A stretch of 64,000 bases of DNA from Rubrivivax sp. (GTDB taxonomy: Bacteria > Pseudomonadota > Gammaproteobacteria > Burkholderiales > Burkholderiaceae_C), in contig JAUXRG010000090.1 of NCBI GenBank assembly GCA_030681795.1, forward strand, positions 186,001 through 250,000, written 5' to 3'. The notes under the pieces are model-generated. The model ran no database searches, was not told the origin of the DNA, and saw nothing but the letters and a program-made list of their open reading frames with translations. Made by a program: the position numbers and the translations under genes. Shown piece after piece: positions 9,101 through 17,923 of the stretch; the first letter of the stretch is position 1, and every line of letters starts with the position of its first letter.

Positions 9101-9508
9101 CAGGACCGCCTGCAGGGCCCGTCGTTCGAGCAGTACGAGGCCGGCGTCACGGTGGCGGTGGACAGCTTCGACACCGGCCCCGGCGTGGGCGAGAGCTTCG
9201 ACTACGAAGAGGTGAACCTCTCCAGCGACGAGCCCAAGCGCATCAGCCCGCACCACCTGGGCCTGCTGGCCGACGCGCAATGGATGTACGCCTTCGGGGG
9301 TGCGGCACGCAGCGAGCTGCGCCAGCGCCTGCAGCCCAGGGTCTTGGCCAGGATGCAAGTCGCGCCGGCGGGCTACCGCGTCACCGAACGCAGCACGGCC
9401 AAGGCCGTGACCACCGGCGCCAGCACCTATTCGAACGCCAAGGCCCATGCAGCGACGCTGGCCGCCGACGACTTCCAGGTCGCCGAGGCCTTCGAAGCGC
9501 TGATCTGA
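6146..9508 (+). CDS. Giant protein 1 of the cluster, DUF6603-type
   Basis: A 1120-residue protein without signal peptide or clear transmembrane helix. The N-terminal 200 residues are helical and Ala-rich. From about residue 250 the chain is made of alternating hydrophobic/polar stretches typical of extended beta structure. The region from about 490 to 855 (from FALKPPNGAGLSLDAG through GNFPPIQLSFGFTLTGIGG to FFGEHSVDFDESWG) matches what I remember of DUF6603, a domain of unknown function found in large proteins of filamentous bacteria, myxobacteria and cyanobacteria. The last 250 residues are a separate, less hydrophobic region. The ATG at 6146 is preferred over upstream codons because coding character starts there. 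The next gene follows after 12 bp, indicating an operon. Function unknown. Confidence 0.75.
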   Translation: MATQPDPVFVQSYEWFREAVDHALAAAPPAVAADRANVEKLIWKLLGRIDVNAPLPAGNALTLEQFQGGGAASQGIALAALIAAEFLAALDTVKAAVDAIKAVADGGMSAGARQDVFRVVGKVVKQVDGIVKGVDAAARYPSAFGLAKLMLTMSGDARASVAAGQSNAQQLADFVARSTVGGNPSQAQIDDAASALGLFTALTGGLIDRSFAKAVDAADFGWSPQAMAAAVPAGALGPIVVPFGLAAGPAKLSLNVVAALPPAASGVQFDAALNLDAAAAAGPAKVKLKGSAALKVYQPVMPSGPARVEGTDPSIGIELSKKQTNGFALQMGPVDLAGFGTAALQVKEIGAAIQLALKVAGKSLEPRFDLFLREGQIKLVIEDKLLKEVLSGDITVDFAVEAQIDGKGRLHMLDGTGLHVSLPVPKIPSGPLNLMLINLGIDPLNGSFNEIDAELSASFGISLGPFKGSVDRLGVIVRLRNLFGNDPDVSFALKPPNGAGLSLDAGVVAGGGYVYLDADKGEYAGVLELRMMAIGIKAIAILNTKVADAGWSLLLLIFGNFPPIQLSFGFTLTGIGGLIGLQHTVSTDALSKGLATGALDTVLFPANPVADAPQIINTLRSLFPTQRGGFIIGPMLEVGWGTPNLVTIRAGVLIEPSKVVIIGQALIQIPPLVSKDLAILRLQIDFVGYIIFDPFKLGFDGLLRDSRVLFITLTGSFAFRASFGDKPSFLLSAGGFHPGFKDIPDDVPKMDRLGAGFSIGIVGVKFEGYFAVTSATVQGGSELRVWADVGVASFDGGFGYDVIVYLEPRFSFEADMRMWAKVMLLGFTLGARIEGTLAGPGRWRAAGQATVDLGFFGEHSVDFDESWGSAVDTPLPTEAVEFELARQIGKVENWSAQLPRPEDAFVTLAKVEGVTDLMAHPRSPLTFRQKYIPLDATLKRLGTKRPSGPNRFGLPTLTLPGGTGGFPASPVKDHFAAAQFFDVTEQDRLQGPSFEQYEAGVTVAVDSFDTGPGVGESFDYEEVNLSSDEPKRISPHHLGLLADAQWMYAFGGAARSELRQRLQPRVLARMQVAPAGYRVTERSTAKAVTTGASTYSNAKAHAATLAADDFQVAEAFEALI

Positions 9509-9520
9509 GGAGCCGGCACC

Positions 9521-12500
9521 ATGGCCATCGACTACCGCTTTTTGCCCTGGGCCCGGCGCGGCCTCGTGCGTGCCGTGCAAACCGCCGATGCCCTGGGCAT
9601 CGAGGCGCGCCCGCAGATCCAGCTCGGCCTGACCATTGCCGCCGACCGCGACGGCAGCGCCGTGGCGCCGGTCACCGGCCAGGTGGGACTGCGCCTGTTC
9701 GGCCCGGCCGATATCGTGGGCCTGGACACGCGCCTGATCCTGCGCACCGACCCCAAGCCCAACGCCACCAGCTTCGAGCCCAACTACCTGGCGCTGGTCG
9801 ACTTCGACCCGCCGGATTTCCCCTGGATGTTCACCCCGGCCCAGCCCGGCGCCTCGCAGCGCCTGCGCCCCTGGCTCGTGCTGGTGGTCTTCGACCGCGC
9901 CCACGTGGCGCTGCCGCGCATGCGTGGCAGCACGGTGCCGCTGCCTTCGGTGCGCGTGCCGCTGGCCGTGGCCGATGCCGAATTGCCGGACCTCGACGAA
10001 TCCTGGCTCTGGGCCCACGCGCAGGCCACCTCCGCCGCGACGACGAAGGCGCAGATCGAAGGCGAGCTGCTGCAGCAGCCCGAGCGCAATGTTTCGCGCC
10101 TCATCAGCCCGCGCCGGTTGGAGCCCTCGCACAACTATTTCGCCTGCCTGGTGCCGGCCTTCGATGTCGGCCGCCGGCGCGGCTTGGGCCAGCCCTTGAT
10201 GGCGCAAGCCGATGCCGCGCCGGTGCTGCAAGCCGCCTGGGCGCGGCCCATCGTGGGCGACGTGGAGTTGCCCGTGTACTTCCACTGGGAGTTCTCCACC
10301 GGCCCGGCGGGCGACTTCGAATCCCTGGCCCGGCGCATCAAGACGCCCAAGGCCTATGTCGGCGACGCCACGCTGACGCAGCGCTTGCAGACCCTGGGCA
10401 CGGTGCCGATGTCGGTCGACGGCGACCGCCTGCTCACCACCGACGCGCAGCCCATCAGCCCGCTCTACGAGGGCGCGCTCACCTCGGTGAACTACGCCAG
10501 CGAGCCGCATGCGCGCGACGACGTCGCCGGCAAGCTGCAGACCATCGTCAACGCACCGCAAACGCTGTTGATCTCGGCCGCGGCTCCCGAGCGCGCACCG
10601 ACCGTCGCGCCGCCGATCTACGGTGCCTGGCATGCGCGCAAGCACATCGTCGATGCCACGCCCGGGCGCTGGCTCAACGACCTGAACCGCGACCCGCGCT
10701 TTCGTGCCGCCGCCGGCAAGGGCACCGAGGTCGTGCGCGCCAACCAGGAAGCCTTCATGGATGCCTGCTGGGGCCAGATCGGCGAGGTGCTGCGCATCGA
10801 ACGCGCGCTCGCCCGCGCCGCCGTGGCCAAGGAAGTGCAGCGCGTGCTGCACACCAAGCTGAAGGGTCTGCCCGACGACCGCTTTCTCGCCGTCGCCGGC
10901 CCGGCGGCTTCGCGCATCCGCATGGCCGCCGAAGAGACCGTGCACTCGCGCATCCGCGCCACCAGCGTGCCCAACGCCGTCGTCGACCCCGGCCTGCGCC
11001 GTCTCACCAGCGCGCAGCGCCCGGCGCTCAAGGCCGCCGTGCGCCAGGCCGCTGGAAAATCGGTGGCCACGCAGGTGGCCGGCATGGTGGCCACGCTGGT
11101 CAAGGGCTCGCAGAACCCGCACGCCATCGACCCGAACCGCTATGTGCCCGACGGCATTCTCGGCAGCAAGAGTTACGACCGGCTCGCCGTGCCAGACGAC
11201 CCGGCAACGCTGGTGGACCTCTCGCCGATCGGTCTGGGCGGCAGCCTGCGCGCCGACCAGCTGCGCGCGCTGCAGACGGCGGGCCAGTCCGCCCGCCAGT
11301 GGTACGACAAGAGCAACGGCGAAGGCGCGGTCTGGCGGCCCAAGCTCAAACCCGCCACCGCGCAGGGGCTGCTGACCGAGGCGCACTTCATCCGCTTTGC
11401 GCAACTCTCGGCCGCGGCCAACGTGCGCATTCCGATGGCCGAGATCGCGCGCCAGGTTCAGGCCACCGCCGAGGTGCGCCGCAGCGAAGGCGTGCTCATC
11501 TCACTGAGCGGGCCACAAGGCCTGGCGCAGTCCACGGTGGTGCCGCTGCGCATCGACGGGCGGACCGGCGCGATCCAGGCCTTCGCCTCCAGGGCGGTCG
11601 TCCGACAAGGCAAGGCGGGGGTCGGCAGCCGCGCCACCAAGGCCGCTGCGCTGCGATCGGGCTTCGGCACGGTCGCGCACCAGCAGGTCGGCCAGTTCGG
11701 CAACACGGCGATCTTCTCGACCCTGCCAGTCAACTCGCTGCCCCTGTCGCAGCAGGCCGTGCCTGTCGCCATCGGCTCCAACGCCGCGTCGGAGTTGGCG
11801 GGCCTGTTCCAGGGCCAGGCCGCGGTGGCCCTGCCCGCCGGCGCGGCCACCGTCACCATCGCTGCACCCCTGCACGACCGCGCCACCTTGACGCGCTTCG
11901 CGGCCGCGCTCAAGGACGTGAACCGGTTGTGGTTCTCACCGCTGGCCGAGGCCGGCGTGAAGGTCAAGGCGCTGGACTTCCCGCTGGCGGCGGTGGCGGC
12001 CGAGATGCGCCGGCGCACCGACCCGGAGCTCACGGTGCCCGCGCGCCTGGCCGCGACGCTGTCGGTCGGCGGCAGCCCGCTGGCCTTCGACGCCGCGACA
12101 CGCGCCTTGTCCAACCCCTTCATCGCCTCGGCACTGGCCAGCGACGCCGCCTTCACCGACGTGCGCTACGTGCTGCCGCGGCTATTCGACCGCGTGATGG
12201 CCTTCCCCAAGCTCGAGGAGCCGATGGCCGTGCGCCTGGCGCGCATGGACACCGAGGCCATGTTGCCCGGCGCGAATGCGATCCCTAACGACTTCCTGGT
12301 GCTCGCGCGCACCAACAACCGCTTCATCGAATCGTTCATGGTCGGCATCAACCACGAGATGGCGCGCGAACTGCTCTGGCGCGGCTTCCCCACCGACCAG
12401 CGCGGCACGCCGATGCGCCACTTCTGGGACCGCCTGGACGGGCAGCCCGACATCCGCGAGCTGCACACCTGGAACCCGGCCGTCGCGCTGGGCCACCAGC

Positions 12501-13096
12501 CGCCCCCGCCTCCGGCCACCGGCGGCGACAAGCTCGTGCTGGTGATCCGCGCCACGCTGATCAAGCGCTTCCCCAACCTCACCATCTACGCCCAACGCAA
12601 GCACCCGGCCAAGGCCACGCTGGGTGTGCCCGCGAACTTCGGCGTGGCCGAGCCCGGCATCAGCCTGCCGGCCACGCTGGACATGATCGTCAAGCGGCCC
12701 ATCTTCGCCGGCCCACTGCCGCCCGACCTGGTCTACGTGGGCTTCGACATCCCCATCGTCGACCGCGTGCAGGCCAAGGCCGAAGTCGCCAAGTGGTGCT
12801 TTGTGCTCGAAGAGCAGATGACCGAACCGCGCTTCGGCTTCGACGAGCCCGACAGCGGCCGCCTCCCCAGCGGTGGCGGCGGCTGGAAGGACGTGACGTG
12901 GAACCAGGTGCTGCCAGCCGATGTGGCGCGGCGCTTCCTGCGCCTGAACCACCTCGTGGTGGCGCCGCCGGCCACGCCACAGGTGCCGGCGCGGCCGGTG
13001 TCGCTGGCCAATTCGGCGCACGCCGCAGACGTGGCCAAGGCCTTGCTGCAACGCCCGTTCCGCGCCTACTACATCGGCACCGATCTGTTGCCCTGA
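9521..13096 (+). CDS. Giant protein 2 of the cluster, unknown function
   Basis: A 1191-residue protein with no signal peptide and no catalytic motif I can name. The N-terminal part (about 1-330) contains beta-like stretches and the motif PWLVLVVFDRAHV. The middle is helical. The C-terminal part carries the striking block NHEMARELLWRGFPTDQRGT followed by FWD (about residues 945-970), which I recall as a recurrent signature in otherwise unannotated large bacterial proteins that sit next to DUF6603 genes. A Pro-rich QPPPPPATGG linker follows. The ATG has GAGGAG about 8 bases upstream. It lies between giant proteins 1 and 3 with short gaps, so it is probably co-translated with them in fixed proportion. 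Confidence 0.7.
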   Translation: MAIDYRFLPWARRGLVRAVQTADALGIEARPQIQLGLTIAADRDGSAVAPVTGQVGLRLFGPADIVGLDTRLILRTDPKPNATSFEPNYLALVDFDPPDFPWMFTPAQPGASQRLRPWLVLVVFDRAHVALPRMRGSTVPLPSVRVPLAVADAELPDLDESWLWAHAQATSAATTKAQIEGELLQQPERNVSRLISPRRLEPSHNYFACLVPAFDVGRRRGLGQPLMAQADAAPVLQAAWARPIVGDVELPVYFHWEFSTGPAGDFESLARRIKTPKAYVGDATLTQRLQTLGTVPMSVDGDRLLTTDAQPISPLYEGALTSVNYASEPHARDDVAGKLQTIVNAPQTLLISAAAPERAPTVAPPIYGAWHARKHIVDATPGRWLNDLNRDPRFRAAAGKGTEVVRANQEAFMDACWGQIGEVLRIERALARAAVAKEVQRVLHTKLKGLPDDRFLAVAGPAASRIRMAAEETVHSRIRATSVPNAVVDPGLRRLTSAQRPALKAAVRQAAGKSVATQVAGMVATLVKGSQNPHAIDPNRYVPDGILGSKSYDRLAVPDDPATLVDLSPIGLGGSLRADQLRALQTAGQSARQWYDKSNGEGAVWRPKLKPATAQGLLTEAHFIRFAQLSAAANVRIPMAEIARQVQATAEVRRSEGVLISLSGPQGLAQSTVVPLRIDGRTGAIQAFASRAVVRQGKAGVGSRATKAAALRSGFGTVAHQQVGQFGNTAIFSTLPVNSLPLSQQAVPVAIGSNAASELAGLFQGQAAVALPAGAATVTIAAPLHDRATLTRFAAALKDVNRLWFSPLAEAGVKVKALDFPLAAVAAEMRRRTDPELTVPARLAATLSVGGSPLAFDAATRALSNPFIASALASDAAFTDVRYVLPRLFDRVMAFPKLEEPMAVRLARMDTEAMLPGANAIPNDFLVLARTNNRFIESFMVGINHEMARELLWRGFPTDQRGTPMRHFWDRLDGQPDIRELHTWNPAVALGHQPPPPPATGGDKLVLVIRATLIKRFPNLTIYAQRKHPAKATLGVPANFGVAEPGISLPATLDMIVKRPIFAGPLPPDLVYVGFDIPIVDRVQAKAEVAKWCFVLEEQMTEPRFGFDEPDSGRLPSGGGGWKDVTWNQVLPADVARRFLRLNHLVVAPPATPQVPARPVSLANSAHAADVAKALLQRPFRAYYIGTDLLP

Positions 13097-13129
13097 GTGC
13101 TGCGCGCGCAAGCGCGAGGAGAGAACCCC

Positions 13130-16100
13130 ATGCCCCTGCTCCCCATCGATCGTGGACCCATCGGCCAAGCGCGTGCCGCGCTGGCCGAGTCGCAGCTCGC
13201 CCTGGATGCGGCGCGCGTCGAGGTGGCCCTGGCGCGCACCGCCCTGGGGTCGGCGTTGGCGCAGGGTGACGCGGCCTTTCGTATCGATGCACTGAAGCAG
13301 GCCGTCACGCAGGGCGAGGCCGCGCTGGCCGCCGTGGCGGGCGCTCGTACGGGCCTCGTCCACGACATCCGCGGCCATTCCGAGGGCCTGCTCGACCAGC
13401 GCGACCCCGGCCTCATGGTGCAGGCGCTGCGCGGCGACGTGCCTGTCGCGCTGCTACCCGTGCGCCTGGAGACGCGCTACCTGGACCAGGGCGCGCGCCT
13501 GGCGATCCGCATCTACCCCGACACGATCCACGTCATGCGCCATCTGCGCGGCCTGACCGAAGCCGAACGTCGCGGCGGACAGGAATACTGGACTGCGGCG
13601 GTGGCGGGCGTGGGCAAGGAAGAGACCGTGTGGCGCCGCCTGGTGGCCGCCTACCGGGCGCCGCGCGCGCAGTTCATCGTGCGTGCCACCGACCCGGTCA
13701 ACCCCGACGAGGCCCAGGCCGTGACCACGCTGTCGCGCCAGTCCTACGCCATGCTGCTGCCCGACCGCTTCTGCGCCGTGGGCTATGCGGCAGGGCGGCG
13801 CGAGGTATTCCGCGAATGGGGCGCCAATGTGCCGGACATCCTGCCGATGAGCCCAGAGCTCGACCCCGCTCTGGCGACGACGGGAGCGGCGGGTGACGCG
13901 ATCTTCGGCCCCGACCGCGAGTGGATGCGCAAGTTCGATGCGGCCGTGAAGGTCGGCATGGGTTTGTCGATCACGGCGGCGCTTGTCGCCAAACGCCTGC
14001 GGCAGCGCCACGATGCGCAGCCCTTCGTGTGGGGCTCGCCGCTGGAGCGCCTGGTGGTCGTGGGCGTGGACTGGACTCTCGAGCCCGAAGGCGCGGCCGA
14101 TGCGCTGGAGGAACTTCTCGAAGGCCACGCCGCCAGCCACGGCATGGCCTTCGCGCCGCTGGGCACGGCCACCAACAACACGGGCCGGGGCGCCTCGGCG
14201 CTGAATTCGGGCGAGGTACCGCCACCCCCCGCCGATGCCCCACTGGGGCCCGCCGCCGGCGCCACCGACGCCTACGACCTGACGATGCGTGCCTTCGGCC
14301 TTCGCGGCCAGACCCTGCGGCCCAGCATGGTGGCAGGCGCCGGCCTGGCCGAGCAGCGCACACAGATGCACATGATCAACGCGCTGTGGCGCGGCACCTT
14401 CGGGCGTTACCTCGACGAAATGTGGAACGTCTCGCAGATCAACGAGAGCTACGTCAGCGACGCCACCATCGACGCCACACGCAACTTCGCCGTCGGCTGG
14501 GTGCGGCCGGGCGGGCCCTTGCCCGTTCTACGCATCGGCAAGCAGCCCTACGGCGTGCTGCCGGTGGCCGCACAGTACGAGCCGCAGGACGGCATTGAAG
14601 CGGGCATCTTCAAGGTGCTGGGCTTCCTGCGCCCGGCCTGGGGCCAGGCGCTGGCCACCGTGCCGCGGGTCGACGGCAAGAAGCTCGACGAGGTGCGCGA
14701 GCTGGTGCAGAGCGGCCCCTGGTCGGCGGTGGCCAAGTTCCGCAATATCGAGAACCCGAACAAGTCGGTCATGGTCAACGGCCTGACGACACAGTACGGC
14801 GCCGCGCAGACGCAGAGCAAGGCCCCGGTCGTGCGCGACATGCTGGCCGCCTTCGGCATCCAGCAGGGTGTCGAGGTGCTGCTCGAACATGTGGTGCACG
14901 ATGTGCAGGACCACGACCTCGGTTACGTGCCCTGGGTGCAGGCCCACCCGTTGGACAAGAAGAAGGCGCGCGCACCGGGCGACACGCTCGACCCGCCATT
15001 CATCGCGCAGATCGAAGCGGCGCTCGGCGACGAAGCGAATGCGAAGACCAAGCTATCGAAGCAGCAGAACGGCGATTCGCTGCTCGAGGCACTGCTGGCC
15101 TTTTCTGCCGAAGAGGAATTCGACCGCAGCGGCCTGCGCCTCGTCGACGAGGCCCTGGCCGACGGCCCGCATGCCCGCATGAAGGGCAGCCTGGCGCTGT
15201 CCAAGTCGACCCCGTCGTTCGTCGGCATCGCACCCGTGGCGGCGCCGAGTGCGTTCCAGGAAGTGACGTCGACGCGGGCGCTCAACGACCTGAAGATCCC
15301 CGCCCTCACCGGCGGCAAGACGATAGCGGCGCATCTCGCCAGCGCCCTGAACACCGCACCGGCGCTAGACGCCGCGGTGGCCGGGCACGGCGCGGCGAAC
15401 GCCTTCATCGACTTCCACCAGTCTTTGCCCTTCGTCTGGCGCCATACCGGCGCCCTGCGCGCGAGCCTCAAGGTCCTCGCGCCGCTCAAGGTGGGCGAGC
15501 TCGACCTGGCGTTTCGCCTCACGCTCGACACCTTCTCGTACCGGCTCGATGCGTGGTTCACCGGCCTGGCCTCCAAGCGGCTCGAGCAGCTGCGCAAGGC
15601 GCGTGAACAAGCGGGCCTGCCGCTGGGCTTGCATCTGGGCGCCTACGGTTTTGTCGAAAACCTCCAGCGCGACACCGCGCCCGACAGCCTGGGCTACACG
15701 CATGCGCCGTCGTTGACCCAGGCCGCCGCCGCGGCGCTCCTGCGCAGCGGCTTCCTGGCGAATGCCGAGCGCGGCGGCGAGGCTTTCAACATCGACCTCA
15801 GCTCGGCGCGGGTGCAAAAAGCGCGCAACCTGATCGAAGGCGTCGAGCGCGGCCAGAGCCCGGCGGCACTGCTCGGCTACCGCTTCGAGCGCGCGCTGCG
15901 CGACACGACGAACTTCGTTGGCGCGCAGTACATCCTCGACTTCCGCCTGCGCTACCCGCTGCGGGCCGCCGGCACGACGCTGGCCGAACAGCCCGCCGAA
16001 GCCATCGCCGCGCGCGATGTCGTCGACGGGCTGGCGCTGCTCGACGCCTGGCGCACCGGCGGCGAGGCGACGGTGCTGGGTTTCGTAGACAACGCGCACA

Positions 16101-17911
16101 AGCCGGCCCTACGCCCGGTGCTGGCCGACCTGGCCGAAACCTGGGATGCGGTGAGCGACGTCATGGTTTCCGAGAGCGTCTACCAGCTGGCGCAGAACAA
16201 CCTCGAGCGCTCGGCCGCGGCGGCGGCCATGCTCGATGCGCACGCCAGCCCGATCTCGCCCCAGGTGACGCAGACGCCGCGGGGCGGGGTGTCGTATGCC
16301 CAGCGCCTGATGTTGTTGTGCGCCAGCGCGCCACTGCCGCAGGCCTGGGCCGACGCCGCGGTGGCCGACCCGCGCAGCGCCATCGAACCCCGCCTGGACG
16401 CCTGGGTCGCGCGCGGGCTGGGCGCGCCGTCGGGCTTTGCCTTCAAGGCCCTGAAGATGCGCCACGGGGCGCTCGACGGCGAGATCGTGCTCACGCCCGC
16501 CGACCTGCGGCGCGGCCCCTTGTCGCTGGTGCTGGGCACGGCCCTGCACCCGGGCGACGAAGGCGTGCGCGCCGCGCCGCTGCGGCGCTGGTTGGTCGAG
16601 GCCTTCGTGCGCGCGGCGGGCGTGGACGCGGATCTGCAGCTCGACATCCTGGAGCGCAACGGTGCCGGCGAGCCCCCGGGCCTGGCCGAGTTCGAGGCCC
16701 TGGCCGGGAGCCTGCGCGCGCTGGTGGCGGGCGTGCGTGCGTTGAACCGGCACGACCTGGTCGTGCCCAGTGATGAATTCGAAGCCACGCAGGCGGACCA
16801 GGGCGACTACGCCGGCGTCGATGCCGCCGAGATCGAAGGCCGCGCCACCGCCGCCCTGGCCCTGCTGGGCGACGCACGGCAGGCCCTCATCGACGCCGGG
16901 CTCGACGACGACGCCATCGCCGCGGCGCTGCGCGCGTGCTGGCCCTTCGGCCTGCGCGAATCCGAACCCGCTGCGCCACCCGTCGAGGCGAAGGCGCTCG
17001 CGCGCTGGCAAGAAGAGCACCGTGCGCGGCGCGACCGCGTGCTGGCGGAGATCGACGAACGCCTGGCCACGTCGACGCGGCTGCCGCCGCGCGGGCGCAC
17101 GCCGGCCGAAGAGCGCGAGCCCACGCTGCCCGAGGCCATCGGCATCGCCATCGACCGCATCAAGCTCGTCTTCGGCAAGGATTTCCCGGTGCTGCCGGTG
17201 TTCACGCTCGGGCCTTACGCGGCCTCGGTCGCGGCCTCGCTGGCCGACCGCGTATCGCTGCTCGGCGACGACCCGTTTGCGCTCGCCGGCTGGCTGCCCA
17301 AGCTGGCGCGCGTGCGCTCGGGCGTCGACCGGCTGGACGCCGCCCTGACCGCGCACGAGGTGCTGCACGAGAGCAGCCTGGCCGACGACCTGGTGGTGTG
17401 GCAATTGCCGCACGTGGACCAGAAGGCCTGGGCTGCGCGGCCCGAGGCCTGGGCCGGCAAGGACATCCGCAAGGCCGTGCCGCAGTTGGCCGTCGTCGCC
17501 GCCGGCGCCGACGCGCTGGTGGGCCTGGGCGCCGACACCGCACTCGCAGGCCTGACCATCGACGAGTGGCAGGAGGTCATCCCCGACCGCATGCAGACCA
17601 CCGGGGTGTCGTTCCACTACGACGCGCCGGGGGCGCGGCCGCCGCAAGCCGTGCTGCTGGCCGTACCGCCGCGCGCGGCGATGGCGCAATGGAGCTTCGA
17701 AGAGGTGCTGGCCACGGTGCACGAAGCCTTCGACCTGGGGCAGCTGCGCTGCGTGCGGCCCAAGGACTTCGTCTCCGGGCTGGGGGTCTTCCTGCCGGGC
17801 AACTTCCTGCCACAGCACTTCGGCGCCGAGGTGCCAAGCGTCGAGTTGTGGCAGATGGCGCACAAGTACGCCGCACTGGCGAGCAAGACGGTCGCGCTCG
17901 GCAAGATCTGA
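13130..17911 (+). CDS. Giant protein 3 of the cluster, unknown function
   Basis: The largest protein in the window, 1593 residues. The first about 85 residues are predicted helical and Ala-rich, possibly a coiled coil. The motif VALLPVRLETRYL (about 105-118) and later VRPGGPLPVLRIGKQPYGVLP (about 460-480) are the most distinctive blocks; the remainder alternates helical and mixed regions. No signal peptide, transmembrane segment, Walker box or protease motif was found. The ATG at 13130 is chosen over a GTG at 13097 because GAGGAGAG lies 8 bases upstream of it and the GTG directly abuts the previous stop. It is separated by only 12 bp from giant protein 4. Confidence 0.7.
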   Translation: MPLLPIDRGPIGQARAALAESQLALDAARVEVALARTALGSALAQGDAAFRIDALKQAVTQGEAALAAVAGARTGLVHDIRGHSEGLLDQRDPGLMVQALRGDVPVALLPVRLETRYLDQGARLAIRIYPDTIHVMRHLRGLTEAERRGGQEYWTAAVAGVGKEETVWRRLVAAYRAPRAQFIVRATDPVNPDEAQAVTTLSRQSYAMLLPDRFCAVGYAAGRREVFREWGANVPDILPMSPELDPALATTGAAGDAIFGPDREWMRKFDAAVKVGMGLSITAALVAKRLRQRHDAQPFVWGSPLERLVVVGVDWTLEPEGAADALEELLEGHAASHGMAFAPLGTATNNTGRGASALNSGEVPPPPADAPLGPAAGATDAYDLTMRAFGLRGQTLRPSMVAGAGLAEQRTQMHMINALWRGTFGRYLDEMWNVSQINESYVSDATIDATRNFAVGWVRPGGPLPVLRIGKQPYGVLPVAAQYEPQDGIEAGIFKVLGFLRPAWGQALATVPRVDGKKLDEVRELVQSGPWSAVAKFRNIENPNKSVMVNGLTTQYGAAQTQSKAPVVRDMLAAFGIQQGVEVLLEHVVHDVQDHDLGYVPWVQAHPLDKKKARAPGDTLDPPFIAQIEAALGDEANAKTKLSKQQNGDSLLEALLAFSAEEEFDRSGLRLVDEALADGPHARMKGSLALSKSTPSFVGIAPVAAPSAFQEVTSTRALNDLKIPALTGGKTIAAHLASALNTAPALDAAVAGHGAANAFIDFHQSLPFVWRHTGALRASLKVLAPLKVGELDLAFRLTLDTFSYRLDAWFTGLASKRLEQLRKAREQAGLPLGLHLGAYGFVENLQRDTAPDSLGYTHAPSLTQAAAAALLRSGFLANAERGGEAFNIDLSSARVQKARNLIEGVERGQSPAALLGYRFERALRDTTNFVGAQYILDFRLRYPLRAAGTTLAEQPAEAIAARDVVDGLALLDAWRTGGEATVLGFVDNAHKPALRPVLADLAETWDAVSDVMVSESVYQLAQNNLERSAAAAAMLDAHASPISPQVTQTPRGGVSYAQRLMLLCASAPLPQAWADAAVADPRSAIEPRLDAWVARGLGAPSGFAFKALKMRHGALDGEIVLTPADLRRGPLSLVLGTALHPGDEGVRAAPLRRWLVEAFVRAAGVDADLQLDILERNGAGEPPGLAEFEALAGSLRALVAGVRALNRHDLVVPSDEFEATQADQGDYAGVDAAEIEGRATAALALLGDARQALIDAGLDDDAIAAALRACWPFGLRESEPAAPPVEAKALARWQEEHRARRDRVLAEIDERLATSTRLPPRGRTPAEEREPTLPEAIGIAIDRIKLVFGKDFPVLPVFTLGPYAASVAASLADRVSLLGDDPFALAGWLPKLARVRSGVDRLDAALTAHEVLHESSLADDLVVWQLPHVDQKAWAARPEAWAGKDIRKAVPQLAVVAAGADALVGLGADTALAGLTIDEWQEVIPDRMQTTGVSFHYDAPGARPPQAVLLAVPPRAAMAQWSFEEVLATVHEAFDLGQLRCVRPKDFVSGLGVFLPGNFLPQHFGAEVPSVELWQMAHKYAALASKTVALGKI

Positions 17912-17923
17912 AAGGCCCACGCC

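Noticed and set aside
6035..11404. A 1789-codon open frame on the minus strand opposite giant genes 1 and 2
   Set aside because: It is rich in Arg, His and Gly with no domain or signal, and runs antisense to well-supported genes. In GC-rich DNA such frames arise because stop codons are rare in the complementary phase.
8500..12288. A 1262-codon plus-strand frame overlapping giant genes 1 and 2
   Set aside because: Its composition is Arg/Ala/Pro-biased and it straddles two genes that have proper starts and ribosome binding sites.
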